DNA of 40,999 nucleotides from Actinomycetes bacterium (GTDB lineage Bacteria > Actinomycetota > Acidimicrobiia > Acidimicrobiales > RAAP-2): positions 1 to 40,999 of the forward strand of contig JAJZJC010000025.1 in NCBI GenBank assembly GCA_021810205.1, in the 5' to 3' direction. Both the position numbers and the translations under genes were made by a program. Below the pieces are notes generated by a model, which had not been told where the DNA came from, did no database searches, and saw only the letters and a program-made list of their open reading frames with translations. The number at the start of each line of letters is the position of its first letter. Position 1 is the stretch's first letter. Of this stretch, positions 1-7,745 are shown piece by piece.

Positions 1-123
1 CTGCCATCACATCAGCGGCCGGCATCTCGCAATGGCGTCCTGCGCCACCTGCCACCTGCATGCACATCACGTCGGCACTCCAGGGAGGTGCCCGCAGCAC
101 ACCCGCGCACTACCATCCGCAGG

Positions 124-1770
124 ATGTCCGCGGTCGGCGACAGATACCGGTTCTCGTACGGACCCGGCACGCCCTACGCCCACGCGGTCGGTCTCATCGA
201 GCGATGGCGCGCCCCGACCGGCGAGATGGTCGTGGACCTCGGTTGCGGCTTCGGCCCGATCGCCGAACCGGTTCGGGACCTCGGGCTCACCTACCTCGGG
301 GTGGACGTCGAGGCCGCCGGCCTCCGCTCCCTCGAGTCGCGCGGCTTCGAGGGCCTCACCGCCAACGTCTGCGAACCCGTCCAGCTCCTCGACGCCCTCG
401 CCGTGGCACTCGCGGGACGACGCCTGGCGGCGTTCGTCGCGCTGGACTGCATCGAGCACCTCCCGAACTCCATCGAAGTGCTCACCGCCCTCTTTCGGCA
501 CGCGTCGTCGAACGGAAGCGTGCCACTTGTCGTGAGCATCCCGAACGTCTCCCACCGCGACGTCGCAGTGAAGCTGCTCCTTGGCCGCTGGGACGTGACG
601 CCCACGGGTCTCCTCGACGTCACGCACGTCCGCTTCTTCGCCCCGTCGACGCTGTCGTCGACGATGGCGGCGACCGGGTGGAACGAGCTCGAAGCCGACG
701 ACTTCGAGCTCGACGAGAGCGATCAGCATTTTCCCGACGACTGTCCGGCGCTGCTGGCCAGCACGCCAGTTGGTGCGCTCCTCCGCCGGATACGGGAAGC
801 GGCCGCGCCCGGTGGCACGACCAACCAGTTCGTTCGGGCATACTCGCCTCGCGGTGCCTCCGAGCACCCGAGTGATGCCGTCGCGGGGCTCGCGGCCGAC
901 GTCCACTCCGATGACCTCCAGCGCCCCTTTCTCTCCGTGCTCGTACCGCTGGCCGGACCCACGGCGTCGAGCGCGCTGGACACGTTCGAGCCGCTCGTGG
1001 CCTCGCTGTGCATGCAAGCTTCTCGCGACTTCGAAGTGGTCATCTCCATGCGCGGCACCCCCGGCGATCTCGAAGAGGCGCTGACGCGCCGCCACAGGGC
1101 ACTGGAAGGGCGCCTGCGCGTCGTGACGGTCGATGTTGCGGCGACACGAGAAAGGGCACTGGGCCCCGCGCCGCGGACCAGCCCCGAGGAGCTCGCCGTC
1201 CAGGTTGCCCGAGGTCGCTATGTCGCCTTCCTCGGCGCCGCCGACGTCACCGAGCCGCACTGGGTGAGCGAGCTGATCCAGACCGCCGCGCGCGCGCCGG
1301 GCCGCGTGATCGATGCCGGAATCGAGCGGGGTGCACACCTTCTCGGGATGCTCGTGACGGACCCCGGGCCGCTTTCGGCCTTCGCCTTCCCGCGGTCGAT
1401 CTTCGTGGACATGGGTGTCGCGCTCGACCAAGGCTCGACCGATTGGAAGCTGGTGATCGACGGCGTCCGGCTGTGCGGCCTTTCAGCGACCACGTCGAGA
1501 GAGCTCGTCTCGTCCCACTATCCCACCCCAGTGGCCGCTGACGCACTGCCCGATCCAGCCCGAGAGGAGATCGTCTTCGCGCTCGACCAAGAGCCGCTGC
1601 TCCTCGACTGCGACAGTGCCACTCTGCTCGTAGAACTGCACGACGAACGAGATGTCCTCGCCCGGGCGTGCGAGAACCTCCAGATGCAGCTCACCGACAT
1701 GCGCGAGTCCACCAGCTGGCGCGCCACGGCACCACTGCGCGCCGTCACCGGTTGGTGGCGTCACCGCTGA
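124..1770 (+). CDS. Methyltransferase / degenerate GT2 glycosyltransferase fusion
   Basis: The protein has 548 residues. Residues 1-240 form a class I SAM-dependent methyltransferase with motif I VVDLGCGFG (36-44), the acidic residue of motif II (D61) and a later ALDCIEHLPN segment. From about residue 265 a GT-A/GT2-like fold follows (PFLSVLVP). At the position of the metal-binding DxD it reads LGAAD (370-374), so the transferase half looks catalytically impaired. The C-terminus carries a coil and an ESTSWRATAPLR tag. The family modifies surface polysaccharide or glycan precursors in the cytoplasm; the substrate cannot be read from sequence. ATG 124 is preferred over an in-frame ATG at 88 because the extra residues are low-complexity and a TACCAT box lies at 111-116. 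It is a paralogue of the gene at 2743-4482. Confidence 0.85.
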   Translation: MSAVGDRYRFSYGPGTPYAHAVGLIERWRAPTGEMVVDLGCGFGPIAEPVRDLGLTYLGVDVEAAGLRSLESRGFEGLTANVCEPVQLLDALAVALAGRRLAAFVALDCIEHLPNSIEVLTALFRHASSNGSVPLVVSIPNVSHRDVAVKLLLGRWDVTPTGLLDVTHVRFFAPSTLSSTMAATGWNELEADDFELDESDQHFPDDCPALLASTPVGALLRRIREAAAPGGTTNQFVRAYSPRGASEHPSDAVAGLAADVHSDDLQRPFLSVLVPLAGPTASSALDTFEPLVASLCMQASRDFEVVISMRGTPGDLEEALTRRHRALEGRLRVVTVDVAATRERALGPAPRTSPEELAVQVARGRYVAFLGAADVTEPHWVSELIQTAARAPGRVIDAGIERGAHLLGMLVTDPGPLSAFAFPRSIFVDMGVALDQGSTDWKLVIDGVRLCGLSATTSRELVSSHYPTPVAADALPDPAREEIVFALDQEPLLLDCDSATLLVELHDERDVLARACENLQMQLTDMRESTSWRATAPLRAVTGWWRHR

Positions 1771-1819
1771 GCGTGCGCTGGGCAGGGACGATGCATCACC
1801 ACCGCTATGCTGCCGATCC

Positions 1820-2746
1820 GTGAGCGAAGGGCACGCTCGTGGTCCTGCGCCGACGCTGCGCGTGCAGACCGTCCTGTTCCACAACGCGAGAGATGACGTT
1901 GTGCGCTTCACGAGCAGCGTGGTGGCGGCCTGCGAGCATGCACTGGACGGCGGCGCGGTCTGCGCGACCGAGCTCGCGATCGGCGACAGCTCCGAGCACC
2001 CGCTCTCCGACCGAGCCGAAGACTTCCTCCCCGACGGTCCACACCCGTTCTCGAGCGTGGACTACCTGCACTTCGGCGAGAACCTCGGATCGGCCGGCGG
2101 GCACAACCGGCTGTTCCAGGAGTCGCGCGCGGACATCGTGCTGGTCATGAACCCCGACACCTACGCGTCGCCACGATTGGTGACCGAGCTCGTCCGGGGT
2201 CTCGCCGACAGCTCCGTCGGCGTGGTCGAGGCGCGTCAGCTACCCCTGGAACATCCGAAGGCCCATGATCCGGTCACCGGTGACACGAGCTGGGCATCGG
2301 GATCGTGCGTCCTCGTGCGCGCCGAGGTGGTCGCAGCAACGAACGGGTTCGACACGGAGCTGTTCTTCCTCCACGGCGACGACGTCGACTTCTCCTGGCG
2401 GGCACGATTGGCCGGCTGGCGGGTCGTGCACCGACCCTCTGCTCGGGTGTTCCACGACAAGCGCCTCGACGACAACGGCGGGCTCAGACCCAGTGAACGT
2501 GAGCTCGAATTCTCGGCGCGCGCCCACGTGCTGCTCCCCTGGCGCTACAGCCGCAGAGACCTTGCGCTCGCGCGCCTCGCGGCGCTCGAGTCCTCACCGG
2601 AGCGCTACCAGCGACGGATCGCCGCGGAGCTGCGGGCGAAGATCGACGCCGGAGACATGCCGGAGCCCATCGATCCAGATCACCGTGTGGCGCAGTTCGT
2701 CGGCAACGAGTACGCGGCGCACCGCTTCAGCTACAGCGATCCATGA
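1820..2746 (+). CDS. GT2-family glycosyltransferase
   Basis: About 308 residues. The fold is GT-A as in rhamnosyltransferase-like GT2 enzymes: NLGSAGGHNRL near the nucleotide-binding region, a VLVMNPDTY metal/sugar-nucleotide motif, and an acceptor-side FFLHGDDVDFSWRARLAGW segment followed by a VFHDKR motif. It probably transfers a sugar from a nucleotide donor onto a cell-surface glycan intermediate at the inner membrane face. GTG 1820 is chosen because the upstream open frame overlaps the previous gene and has no homologous sequence; GTG 1862 is an alternative. A TATGCT box at 1806-1811 could serve as -10. Its stop overlaps the next start by four bases (ATGA), so the three genes are probably co-transcribed. 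Confidence 0.85.
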   Translation: MSEGHARGPAPTLRVQTVLFHNARDDVVRFTSSVVAACEHALDGGAVCATELAIGDSSEHPLSDRAEDFLPDGPHPFSSVDYLHFGENLGSAGGHNRLFQESRADIVLVMNPDTYASPRLVTELVRGLADSSVGVVEARQLPLEHPKAHDPVTGDTSWASGSCVLVRAEVVAATNGFDTELFFLHGDDVDFSWRARLAGWRVVHRPSARVFHDKRLDDNGGLRPSERELEFSARAHVLLPWRYSRRDLALARLAALESSPERYQRRIAAELRAKIDAGDMPEPIDPDHRVAQFVGNEYAAHRFSYSDP

Positions 2747-4482
2747 CGGACCGCCCCTCCCTCTCTCCCACCGATCGGGTGGTGGAGCTGCTGTGCCGAC
2801 GGCGTCCCCCCCAGGGCTCGGTCGTGGTCGACCTCGGAAGGAACCACGAAGAAGTCCACGACGCCCTCGTGCCCCTCGGGCTCGGCTATCTCGCCGCCGG
2901 CCCGGCGGCAACCGAGATACCGCGGCTCGTACGCGGCGGCATCGAAGTCGTCGGCGAAGGTCTCGCCACACCACGTGCCCTCTTCACTGCCGTTCGCTCC
3001 TGCCTGGGTGAGAGGCCGGTCGCTGGAGTCGTCCTCGGCGACGCACCGAGCCGTGTGCTCGCCATCGGGAGCGTGCTCGACGCGCTCAGGGCGTTCTGCA
3101 TCGAGGTGGGGAACGCACCGATCGTGGCCCACGTGGCGAACGTCACCCACCTCGATGTCGCGGCGACGCTTCTCTTGGGGCGCTGGGATGCCGTGCCCGG
3201 TGGCATCGTGTCACCGGACCAGGTACGGCAGTTCTCCGACCGCTCGCTCCACACGCTCATGGCGCAGCACGGCTTCTCGCAGATGGGCGCCGCCGACGTG
3301 CGGCACGCCAGGTTGGACGGGCCCTGCGAAGACGTGCCGCTCGAACGAACGACCTCGATCGGCATGCAGCTCAGCGCGTTGCGCCAGATGGCGGACAGCG
3401 CTGCTTTCGTGACGCACTTCGTGCGGATGTACGAACCGGTGCAAAAAGAGCCATCGCGTGCAGCATCCGTGGTCGTGCACGACAACGGGGAACGCGTCGA
3501 CGGGCCCGCCGCTCGGCCGTTCCTCTCGGTGCTGCTGCGCACGCAGGGAAAGCGCCCGGGGACGCTCCAAGAGTCGCTCCTGTGCCTCGCGGCGCAGAGC
3601 TGCGACGACTTCGAAGTCCTCGTGTTGCTGCACAACGGCACCGACGGCACGGCCTCCTCACTCTCCGAGATGGTCGGAGAGTTCCACCCCTCCTTCGCCC
3701 AGCGCGTACGCGTGGTCGAGGTGTACGGCGGTGGGCGCTCTCGCCCCCTGAACGAAGGGGCGCTCGTGGCCCGCGGCCGCTACCTCGCCATGCTGGACGA
3801 TGACGACCTCGTATTCGCCCACTGGGTGGAGTCGTTCCGCGAGGGGGCGGAGCAGCGCCCCCTGCACATGGTACGAGTCCCGATCGCGACCCAGCAGGTC
3901 GCGGAGCGTCCTGCAGCCTGGGACGGGCACCAGGGTTACGAGGTGGTCGGGCGCCCGCGGCTCTTGTACCCGCTCCAGTTCGACCACTTGGACCACATCC
4001 TGGACAATCGCACGCCGAACAACGGCTACGCGGTGCCGCGTTCCTTCGTCGTCGACCTCGGCCAGGGATGGGACGAATCCCTGCCGGTGCTCGAGGACTG
4101 GGACCACCTCCTGCGCGCCGCGTCGATGTGCGGGGTAGTGAGCGTCCCGAACGTCACCGGGCTGGTGCGGTCGTGGACCGTGGGCGAAGACTCGAAATCC
4201 GCGCATTCGGCACAGGTCTGGGAGCGCACCCGGCGTCGGATCGTCGAGCGGAACGACCAGCGACCGCTCGTGCTCGACCTCGGCTCGTTCTCGAAGATCC
4301 GAGAGCTCGGAGGGCGCCTCGACAGGACCGACGGCGCACTCCACGACGCGTACCACCGCATCCACCTCATGCATGACTCCACCAGCTGGCGACTGACGCG
4401 CCCGATACGCGTGGCGTCACGCGGAGCGCGCGCCATTCGTCGCAGGCTTCGCCGGCGGCGGCCGACTGACGCGCCGAACTAG
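2743..4482 (+). CDS. Degenerate methyltransferase / GT2 glycosyltransferase fusion
   Basis: 579 residues, paralogous along its length to the gene at 124-1770. Shared landmarks include LLLGRWD, an N-V-(S/T)-H segment and a C-terminal DSTSWRLTRPIR tag. The N-terminal half keeps the outline of a SAM methyltransferase, but motif I is VVDLGRNHE (28-36) with the glycine loop lost, and the motif II acid is missing. The second half is a GT2 domain with an intact DDDD metal-binding run (352-355) after ARGRYLAML. It is therefore probably active as a glycosyltransferase only, the mirror image of its paralogue. Translation is coupled to the upstream gene through an ATGA overlap. The sugar and acceptor are unknown; surface polysaccharide assembly is inferred. 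Confidence 0.82.
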   Translation: MTDRPSLSPTDRVVELLCRRRPPQGSVVVDLGRNHEEVHDALVPLGLGYLAAGPAATEIPRLVRGGIEVVGEGLATPRALFTAVRSCLGERPVAGVVLGDAPSRVLAIGSVLDALRAFCIEVGNAPIVAHVANVTHLDVAATLLLGRWDAVPGGIVSPDQVRQFSDRSLHTLMAQHGFSQMGAADVRHARLDGPCEDVPLERTTSIGMQLSALRQMADSAAFVTHFVRMYEPVQKEPSRAASVVVHDNGERVDGPAARPFLSVLLRTQGKRPGTLQESLLCLAAQSCDDFEVLVLLHNGTDGTASSLSEMVGEFHPSFAQRVRVVEVYGGGRSRPLNEGALVARGRYLAMLDDDDLVFAHWVESFREGAEQRPLHMVRVPIATQQVAERPAAWDGHQGYEVVGRPRLLYPLQFDHLDHILDNRTPNNGYAVPRSFVVDLGQGWDESLPVLEDWDHLLRAASMCGVVSVPNVTGLVRSWTVGEDSKSAHSAQVWERTRRRIVERNDQRPLVLDLGSFSKIRELGGRLDRTDGALHDAYHRIHLMHDSTSWRLTRPIRVASRGARAIRRRLRRRRPTDAPN

Positions 4483-4549
4483 CCTCACCGTGGGTCGGGC
4501 GAACGGACACCGACACCGGCGGAGAAGTTCGACGGAGAGGACGAGCGCC

Positions 4550-5029
4550 ATGGATCACTCAGCTCGAGGCACGCGCAACGACGAGACGGCGCGTGCCTTC
4601 CTGCAGGTGGCGCTCGAGGAGGCCCGGATCGGTCTCGCCGAAGGGGGGATCCCGATCGGCGCAGCGCTGGTGCGCAGCGACGGGACGCTCCTCGGGCGCG
4701 GGCACAACCGCCGGGTCCAAGACGACGATCCCTCGCTGCACGCGGAGACCGCAGCCTTCCGTGACGCAGGGCGCCGGCGCGACTACTCCGATTGCGTCAT
4801 GGTGACCACCCTCTCGCCGTGCTGGTACTGCAGCGGGCTGGTCCGCCAGTTCGGGATCGGCGGGCTCGTCATCGGGGAGGCGACGAACTTCAGCGGCGGC
4901 CACCCCTGGCTCGCCGAGCACGGCGTCGACATCCAGGTGCTCGACGATCCCGAGTGCATCGAGCTCCTCGGCGCGTTCATCGCGGCCCACCCTGACCTCT
5001 GGCACGAAGACATCGGTGTTCCCGACTGA
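4550..5029 (+). CDS. Cytosine deaminase, yeast Fcy1 type
   Basis: 159 residues, close to the 158 of yeast Fcy1. The zinc/catalytic set is H64-A-E66 and P90-C91-x2-C94, almost the numbering of yeast cytosine deaminase (H62, E64, C91, C94). The C-terminal part (VIGEATNFSGG, VLDDPECIELLGAFI, LWHEDIG) follows the Fcy1 pattern rather than that of tRNA adenosine deaminase or guanine deaminase. It would convert cytosine to uracil plus ammonia in the cytoplasm. ATG 4550 has a GGAGAGG Shine-Dalgarno sequence just upstream. It converges on upp, whose product turns uracil into UMP, so the two would make a cytosine salvage route. A broader nucleoside deaminase role cannot be excluded. Confidence 0.85.
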   Translation: MDHSARGTRNDETARAFLQVALEEARIGLAEGGIPIGAALVRSDGTLLGRGHNRRVQDDDPSLHAETAAFRDAGRRRDYSDCVMVTTLSPCWYCSGLVRQFGIGGLVIGEATNFSGGHPWLAEHGVDIQVLDDPECIELLGAFIAAHPDLWHEDIGVPD

Positions 5030-5062
5030 CTCGGCGACGTACGACCGAGCGCCGCCGTCAGG

Positions 5063-5701
5063 TCATGCCGGCGGGCCGAAGAGCCGGTCACCAGCGTCGC
5101 CGAGGCCCGGCACGATGAATCCCCGTTCGTCGAGGGCGGGGTCCACTGCCGCACAGGTGACCGTCACGTCGGGATGCGAGGCATGGAAGCGCTCGATGCC
5201 AGGCGCCGACGCAAGCAGGCAGAGCACCTGCACACGTCCCGCTCCACGCCCGGCGAGGAGGTCGCACACCTCGACGAGCGACCCTCCGGTCGCCAGCATC
5301 GGGTCGCAGATCACCACCCGGTGGCCGCGAAGGTCTCGAGGAATCCGGTCCAAGTAGACCTCCGGCCTCAACGTCGTCTCGTCCCTGCATAGACCCACAT
5401 ACGCGACCTCGCTGTAGGGTGCCAGCTCCTGGACCGCCGATACCATCCCGAGACCTGCACGCAGGATCGGGACGATCAGCACCGTCTCGATGACGCGTCG
5501 GCTCGGCGCATCGGGCGCCACCGGCGTGCGCACGTGCACCGGCGCCGTCTCGAGGTCGCGCAGTGCCTCGTACGCGATGAAGGTCGACAGCTCTCGAACC
5601 AAGAGCCGGAAGACGGCGGGCTCGGTCGCCTCGTCGCGCAAGGCCGCCAGCCGGTGCTCGACCACCGGGTGGTCGACGACGTGGACGGCGTCGCTGGTCA
5701 C
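5063..5701 (-). CDS. upp: Uracil phosphoribosyltransferase
   Basis: 212 residues, the usual size for Upp. It makes UMP from uracil and PRPP. The PRPP-binding loop is in VVICDPMLATGGS, and the C-terminal uracil-binding GFIVPGLGDAGDR segment is present, as is the early ELSTFIAYEAL motif. GTG 5701 is chosen because a GGAGG sequence sits 8 nt upstream and the product then begins just before the family's conserved N-terminus. The open frame extends upstream to 5872, but those residues are Arg-rich and unlike Upp. A sigma70-type promoter lies at 5844-5872. It is convergent with the cytosine deaminase gene. Confidence 0.93.
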   Translation of the reverse strand: MTSDAVHVVDHPVVEHRLAALRDEATEPAVFRLLVRELSTFIAYEALRDLETAPVHVRTPVAPDAPSRRVIETVLIVPILRAGLGMVSAVQELAPYSEVAYVGLCRDETTLRPEVYLDRIPRDLRGHRVVICDPMLATGGSLVEVCDLLAGRGAGRVQVLCLLASAPGIERFHASHPDVTVTCAAVDPALDERGFIVPGLGDAGDRLFGPPA

Positions 5702-5843
5702 GACATCGACCTCCACCTTCAGCTCTTGCCCTCGGCCGCAGCCACCAGGAAGTGCCCGCGCATGGGACGGGCGTTCGACGCCGCTCCCCCGAGCTCGGCC
5801 GTGTCGTCGTCTCTCCCGCGACGCGCAGGGATCATCGGGCGGG

Positions 5844-5872
5844 AGCGTAGAGGATCGGACAGCGCCTGTCAT
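5844..5872 (-). promoter_or_regulatory. Putative upp promoter
   Basis: Reading the minus strand, ATGACA (5872-5867) matches the -35 consensus at 5 of 6 positions. A 17-nt spacer follows, then TACGCT (5849-5844) as a TANNNT -10. Transcription would start near 5837, giving an upp leader of about 135 nt. No recognisable riboswitch is seen in that leader. Confidence 0.5.
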
Positions 5873-5942
5873 CGACCGCGCTCGGTGCCCAGGGCGTCGA
5901 GCGACTCGCGAGCGCCGGGAGGGGTGACGCTGAGGACCGCAG

Positions 5943-6884
5943 TCAGCGAGCGGGAGACGTGACGTCGTCGATCGCGGCGAGCTCCTCGCTGCTCAGCACC
6001 ACCTGGGCAGCGGCGGCGTTGGCAGCCACCTGCGCCGGACGCGTCGCCCCGACGAGGACGCTCGGGACCACCCGCTGCGCGCTGAGCCATCCGATCGAGA
6101 TGTCCAGCAGGCTGCGCCCGTGCTCTTTGGCCAGGCGCTCCAACGCCTCTACCTTGTCGAACACCTGGTCGGTCGCCAGGGACGCGAACCGTTCCGACGT
6201 GGCGAGCCGGGTGCCTTCGGGCGGCGGTTCGTGCCGGCGGTACTTGCCCGTCAAGAGGCCCGAGGCAAGCGGGAAATAGGGGATGACACCGACGCCGTAC
6301 GCCGCGCAGGCTGGGACGACCTCCGCTTCGATCCCGCGCTCGACCAGGCTCCAGTGCGACTGGCTCGCAATGAAATGGGTGGTGCGACGCTCGCGGGCCA
6401 CGTGCTCGGCCCGGGCTATTTGCCACCCCGCGAAGTTCGAGCTCGCCACGTAGCGCACCTTGCCCGCGCGCACGAGGTCGTCGAGTGCCCCGAGCGTCTC
6501 CTCCACCGGGGTCTTCGGGTCGGGCCAGTGTTGGTAGTAAAGATCGATGAAGTCCGAGCCGAGCCGACGCAGGCTCCGTTCGCACGCGGCCACGAGGTAC
6601 TTGCGCGAGGCGCCCGCGCGGTACGGGCCCTCACCGGTGGGGGAGGAGAATTTCGTGGCGATCACCACGTCGTCTCGAACACCCTTGACCGCGCGGCCCA
6701 AGAACTCCTCGGACTTCCCCGCGCCGTAGCTATCGGAGGTATCGAAGAAGATCACGCCTGCGTCCAGGCACGCCTGCACCACCGCTGCCGACGCGCCCTC
6801 GTCGATACGAGACCCGAAGTTGTTGCACCCGAGCCCGAGCACGGACACCTGCAGGCCGGAGCTGCCGACAGTGCGTAGTTCCAT
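5943..6884 (-). CDS. Aldo/keto reductase
   Basis: 313 residues, a (beta/alpha)8 NADPH-dependent oxidoreductase. The catalytic tetrad is visible: Asp and Tyr in FFDTSDSYGAGKSE, Lys in VIATKFS and His in DLYYQHWPDP. The C-terminal cofactor region contains VPSVLVGATRPAQV. Subfamily features (QHWPDPKTPVEETL, SSNFAGWQI) fit the voltage-gated potassium channel beta/YajO-like AKRs; the substrate is unknown. ATG 6884 opens the conserved MELRTVGSSGLQVS start; the open frame continues 15 codons upstream without homologous sequence. It is divergent from the methyl-transfer operon across a 214-bp spacer, so a shared control region is possible but not demonstrated. Confidence 0.9.
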   Translation of the reverse strand: MELRTVGSSGLQVSVLGLGCNNFGSRIDEGASAAVVQACLDAGVIFFDTSDSYGAGKSEEFLGRAVKGVRDDVVIATKFSSPTGEGPYRAGASRKYLVAACERSLRRLGSDFIDLYYQHWPDPKTPVEETLGALDDLVRAGKVRYVASSNFAGWQIARAEHVARERRTTHFIASQSHWSLVERGIEAEVVPACAAYGVGVIPYFPLASGLLTGKYRRHEPPPEGTRLATSERFASLATDQVFDKVEALERLAKEHGRSLLDISIGWLSAQRVVPSVLVGATRPAQVAANAAAAQVVLSSEELAAIDDVTSPAR

Positions 6885-7098
6885 GGTCGTTGTTCTAGTA
6901 CGTTGCCTCTCACACCCGAATCGGGGCACGGTGCGCGTCGGCCGTCTCCTGTCGAGCGCGCGCCATCGGTCTTGGCCGAGCGGAGGACTTTCGTCCCTGG
7001 TCGGATGAGGGTGCGGGTCTTAGCGTCTCTTCGACGGCACAACGACCGTTCCGTGCGTAGGTGCCGTCGCACGCGCACGAAGAGAGGGAGGAGCGCCC

Positions 7099-7731
7099 AT
7101 GACCGAGCTCACGGACGAACTGTCGAGTGCAGTCGCCCAGCTGGAGGACGACAAGGTGCTCGACCTCGTGCGCCAGCGTCTCGAGACAGGGGTGCCCCCC
7201 ATCAAGGTCGTAAAGACCCTCCAAGAGGGAATGACCGAGGTCGGGGACCGCTTCGGGGCGGGGGAGTACTTCTTGAACGAGCTCGTCGTCGCCGGCGAGA
7301 TCATGAAGGACGCGATGGCGATCATCGAGCCCCACCTGCGCGGCGAGGCAGCTGAGACCAAGGGTGTCATCGTGATCGGCACGGTCCGAGGCGACATCCA
7401 CGACCTGGGAAAGAACATCGTCGTGATGATGCTCCAGGGCGCCGGTTACCAAGTCGTCGACCTCGGCGTCGACGTTCCCGCCGAGCGCTTCCTCGAGGCC
7501 ATCGAGGAGCATCAGCCGCAGGTGGTCGGGATGAGCGCGCTGCTCACCGCCTCCCAGGCACCGATGAAGAAGACGATCGAGGCCATTCGCGCGCAGCGGG
7601 CGACAACCAAGATCATGATCGGCGGCAGCTACATCAACGAGACCATCAAGGACCAGGTCGGTGCCGACTACTTCGGGACCCTTGCCGGGGACGCGGTCAA
7701 GATCGCTGACAGCGTCCTGGTAGACGTGTGA
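7099..7731 (+). CDS. Corrinoid methyltransferase protein (B12-binding)
   Basis: 210 residues. An N-terminal helical cap (about 1-85) is followed by a Rossmann-like cobalamin domain. The base-off/His-on signature is D99-x-H101-x-x-G104 in GDIHDLGKN, with H101 the expected lower axial cobalt ligand. The later MSALLT and MIGGSYIN segments complete the B12 motif. Proteins of this MtmC/MtbC/MttC type shuttle a methyl group between a substrate-specific methyltransferase and a second methyltransferase. A strong GGAGG stands before ATG 7099. It is first in a six-gene operon and its stop overlaps a GTG (7728) of the next frame. Confidence 0.93.
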   Translation: MTELTDELSSAVAQLEDDKVLDLVRQRLETGVPPIKVVKTLQEGMTEVGDRFGAGEYFLNELVVAGEIMKDAMAIIEPHLRGEAAETKGVIVIGTVRGDIHDLGKNIVVMMLQGAGYQVVDLGVDVPAERFLEAIEEHQPQVVGMSALLTASQAPMKKTIEAIRAQRATTKIMIGGSYINETIKDQVGADYFGTLAGDAVKIADSVLVDV

Positions 7732-7745
7732 AGCGGGCGGGATCG

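Noticed and set aside
67..1431. 454-codon minus-strand open frame opposite the first fusion gene
   Set aside because: It is antisense to a clearly homologous gene and its translation (Arg/Gly/His-rich) matches nothing; long antisense frames are expected in G+C-rich DNA.
6885..7098. Cobalamin riboswitch in front of the corrinoid operon
   Set aside because: I could not find the conserved B12-box sequence or a convincing long leader structure; the spacer is short and shared with a divergent gene.
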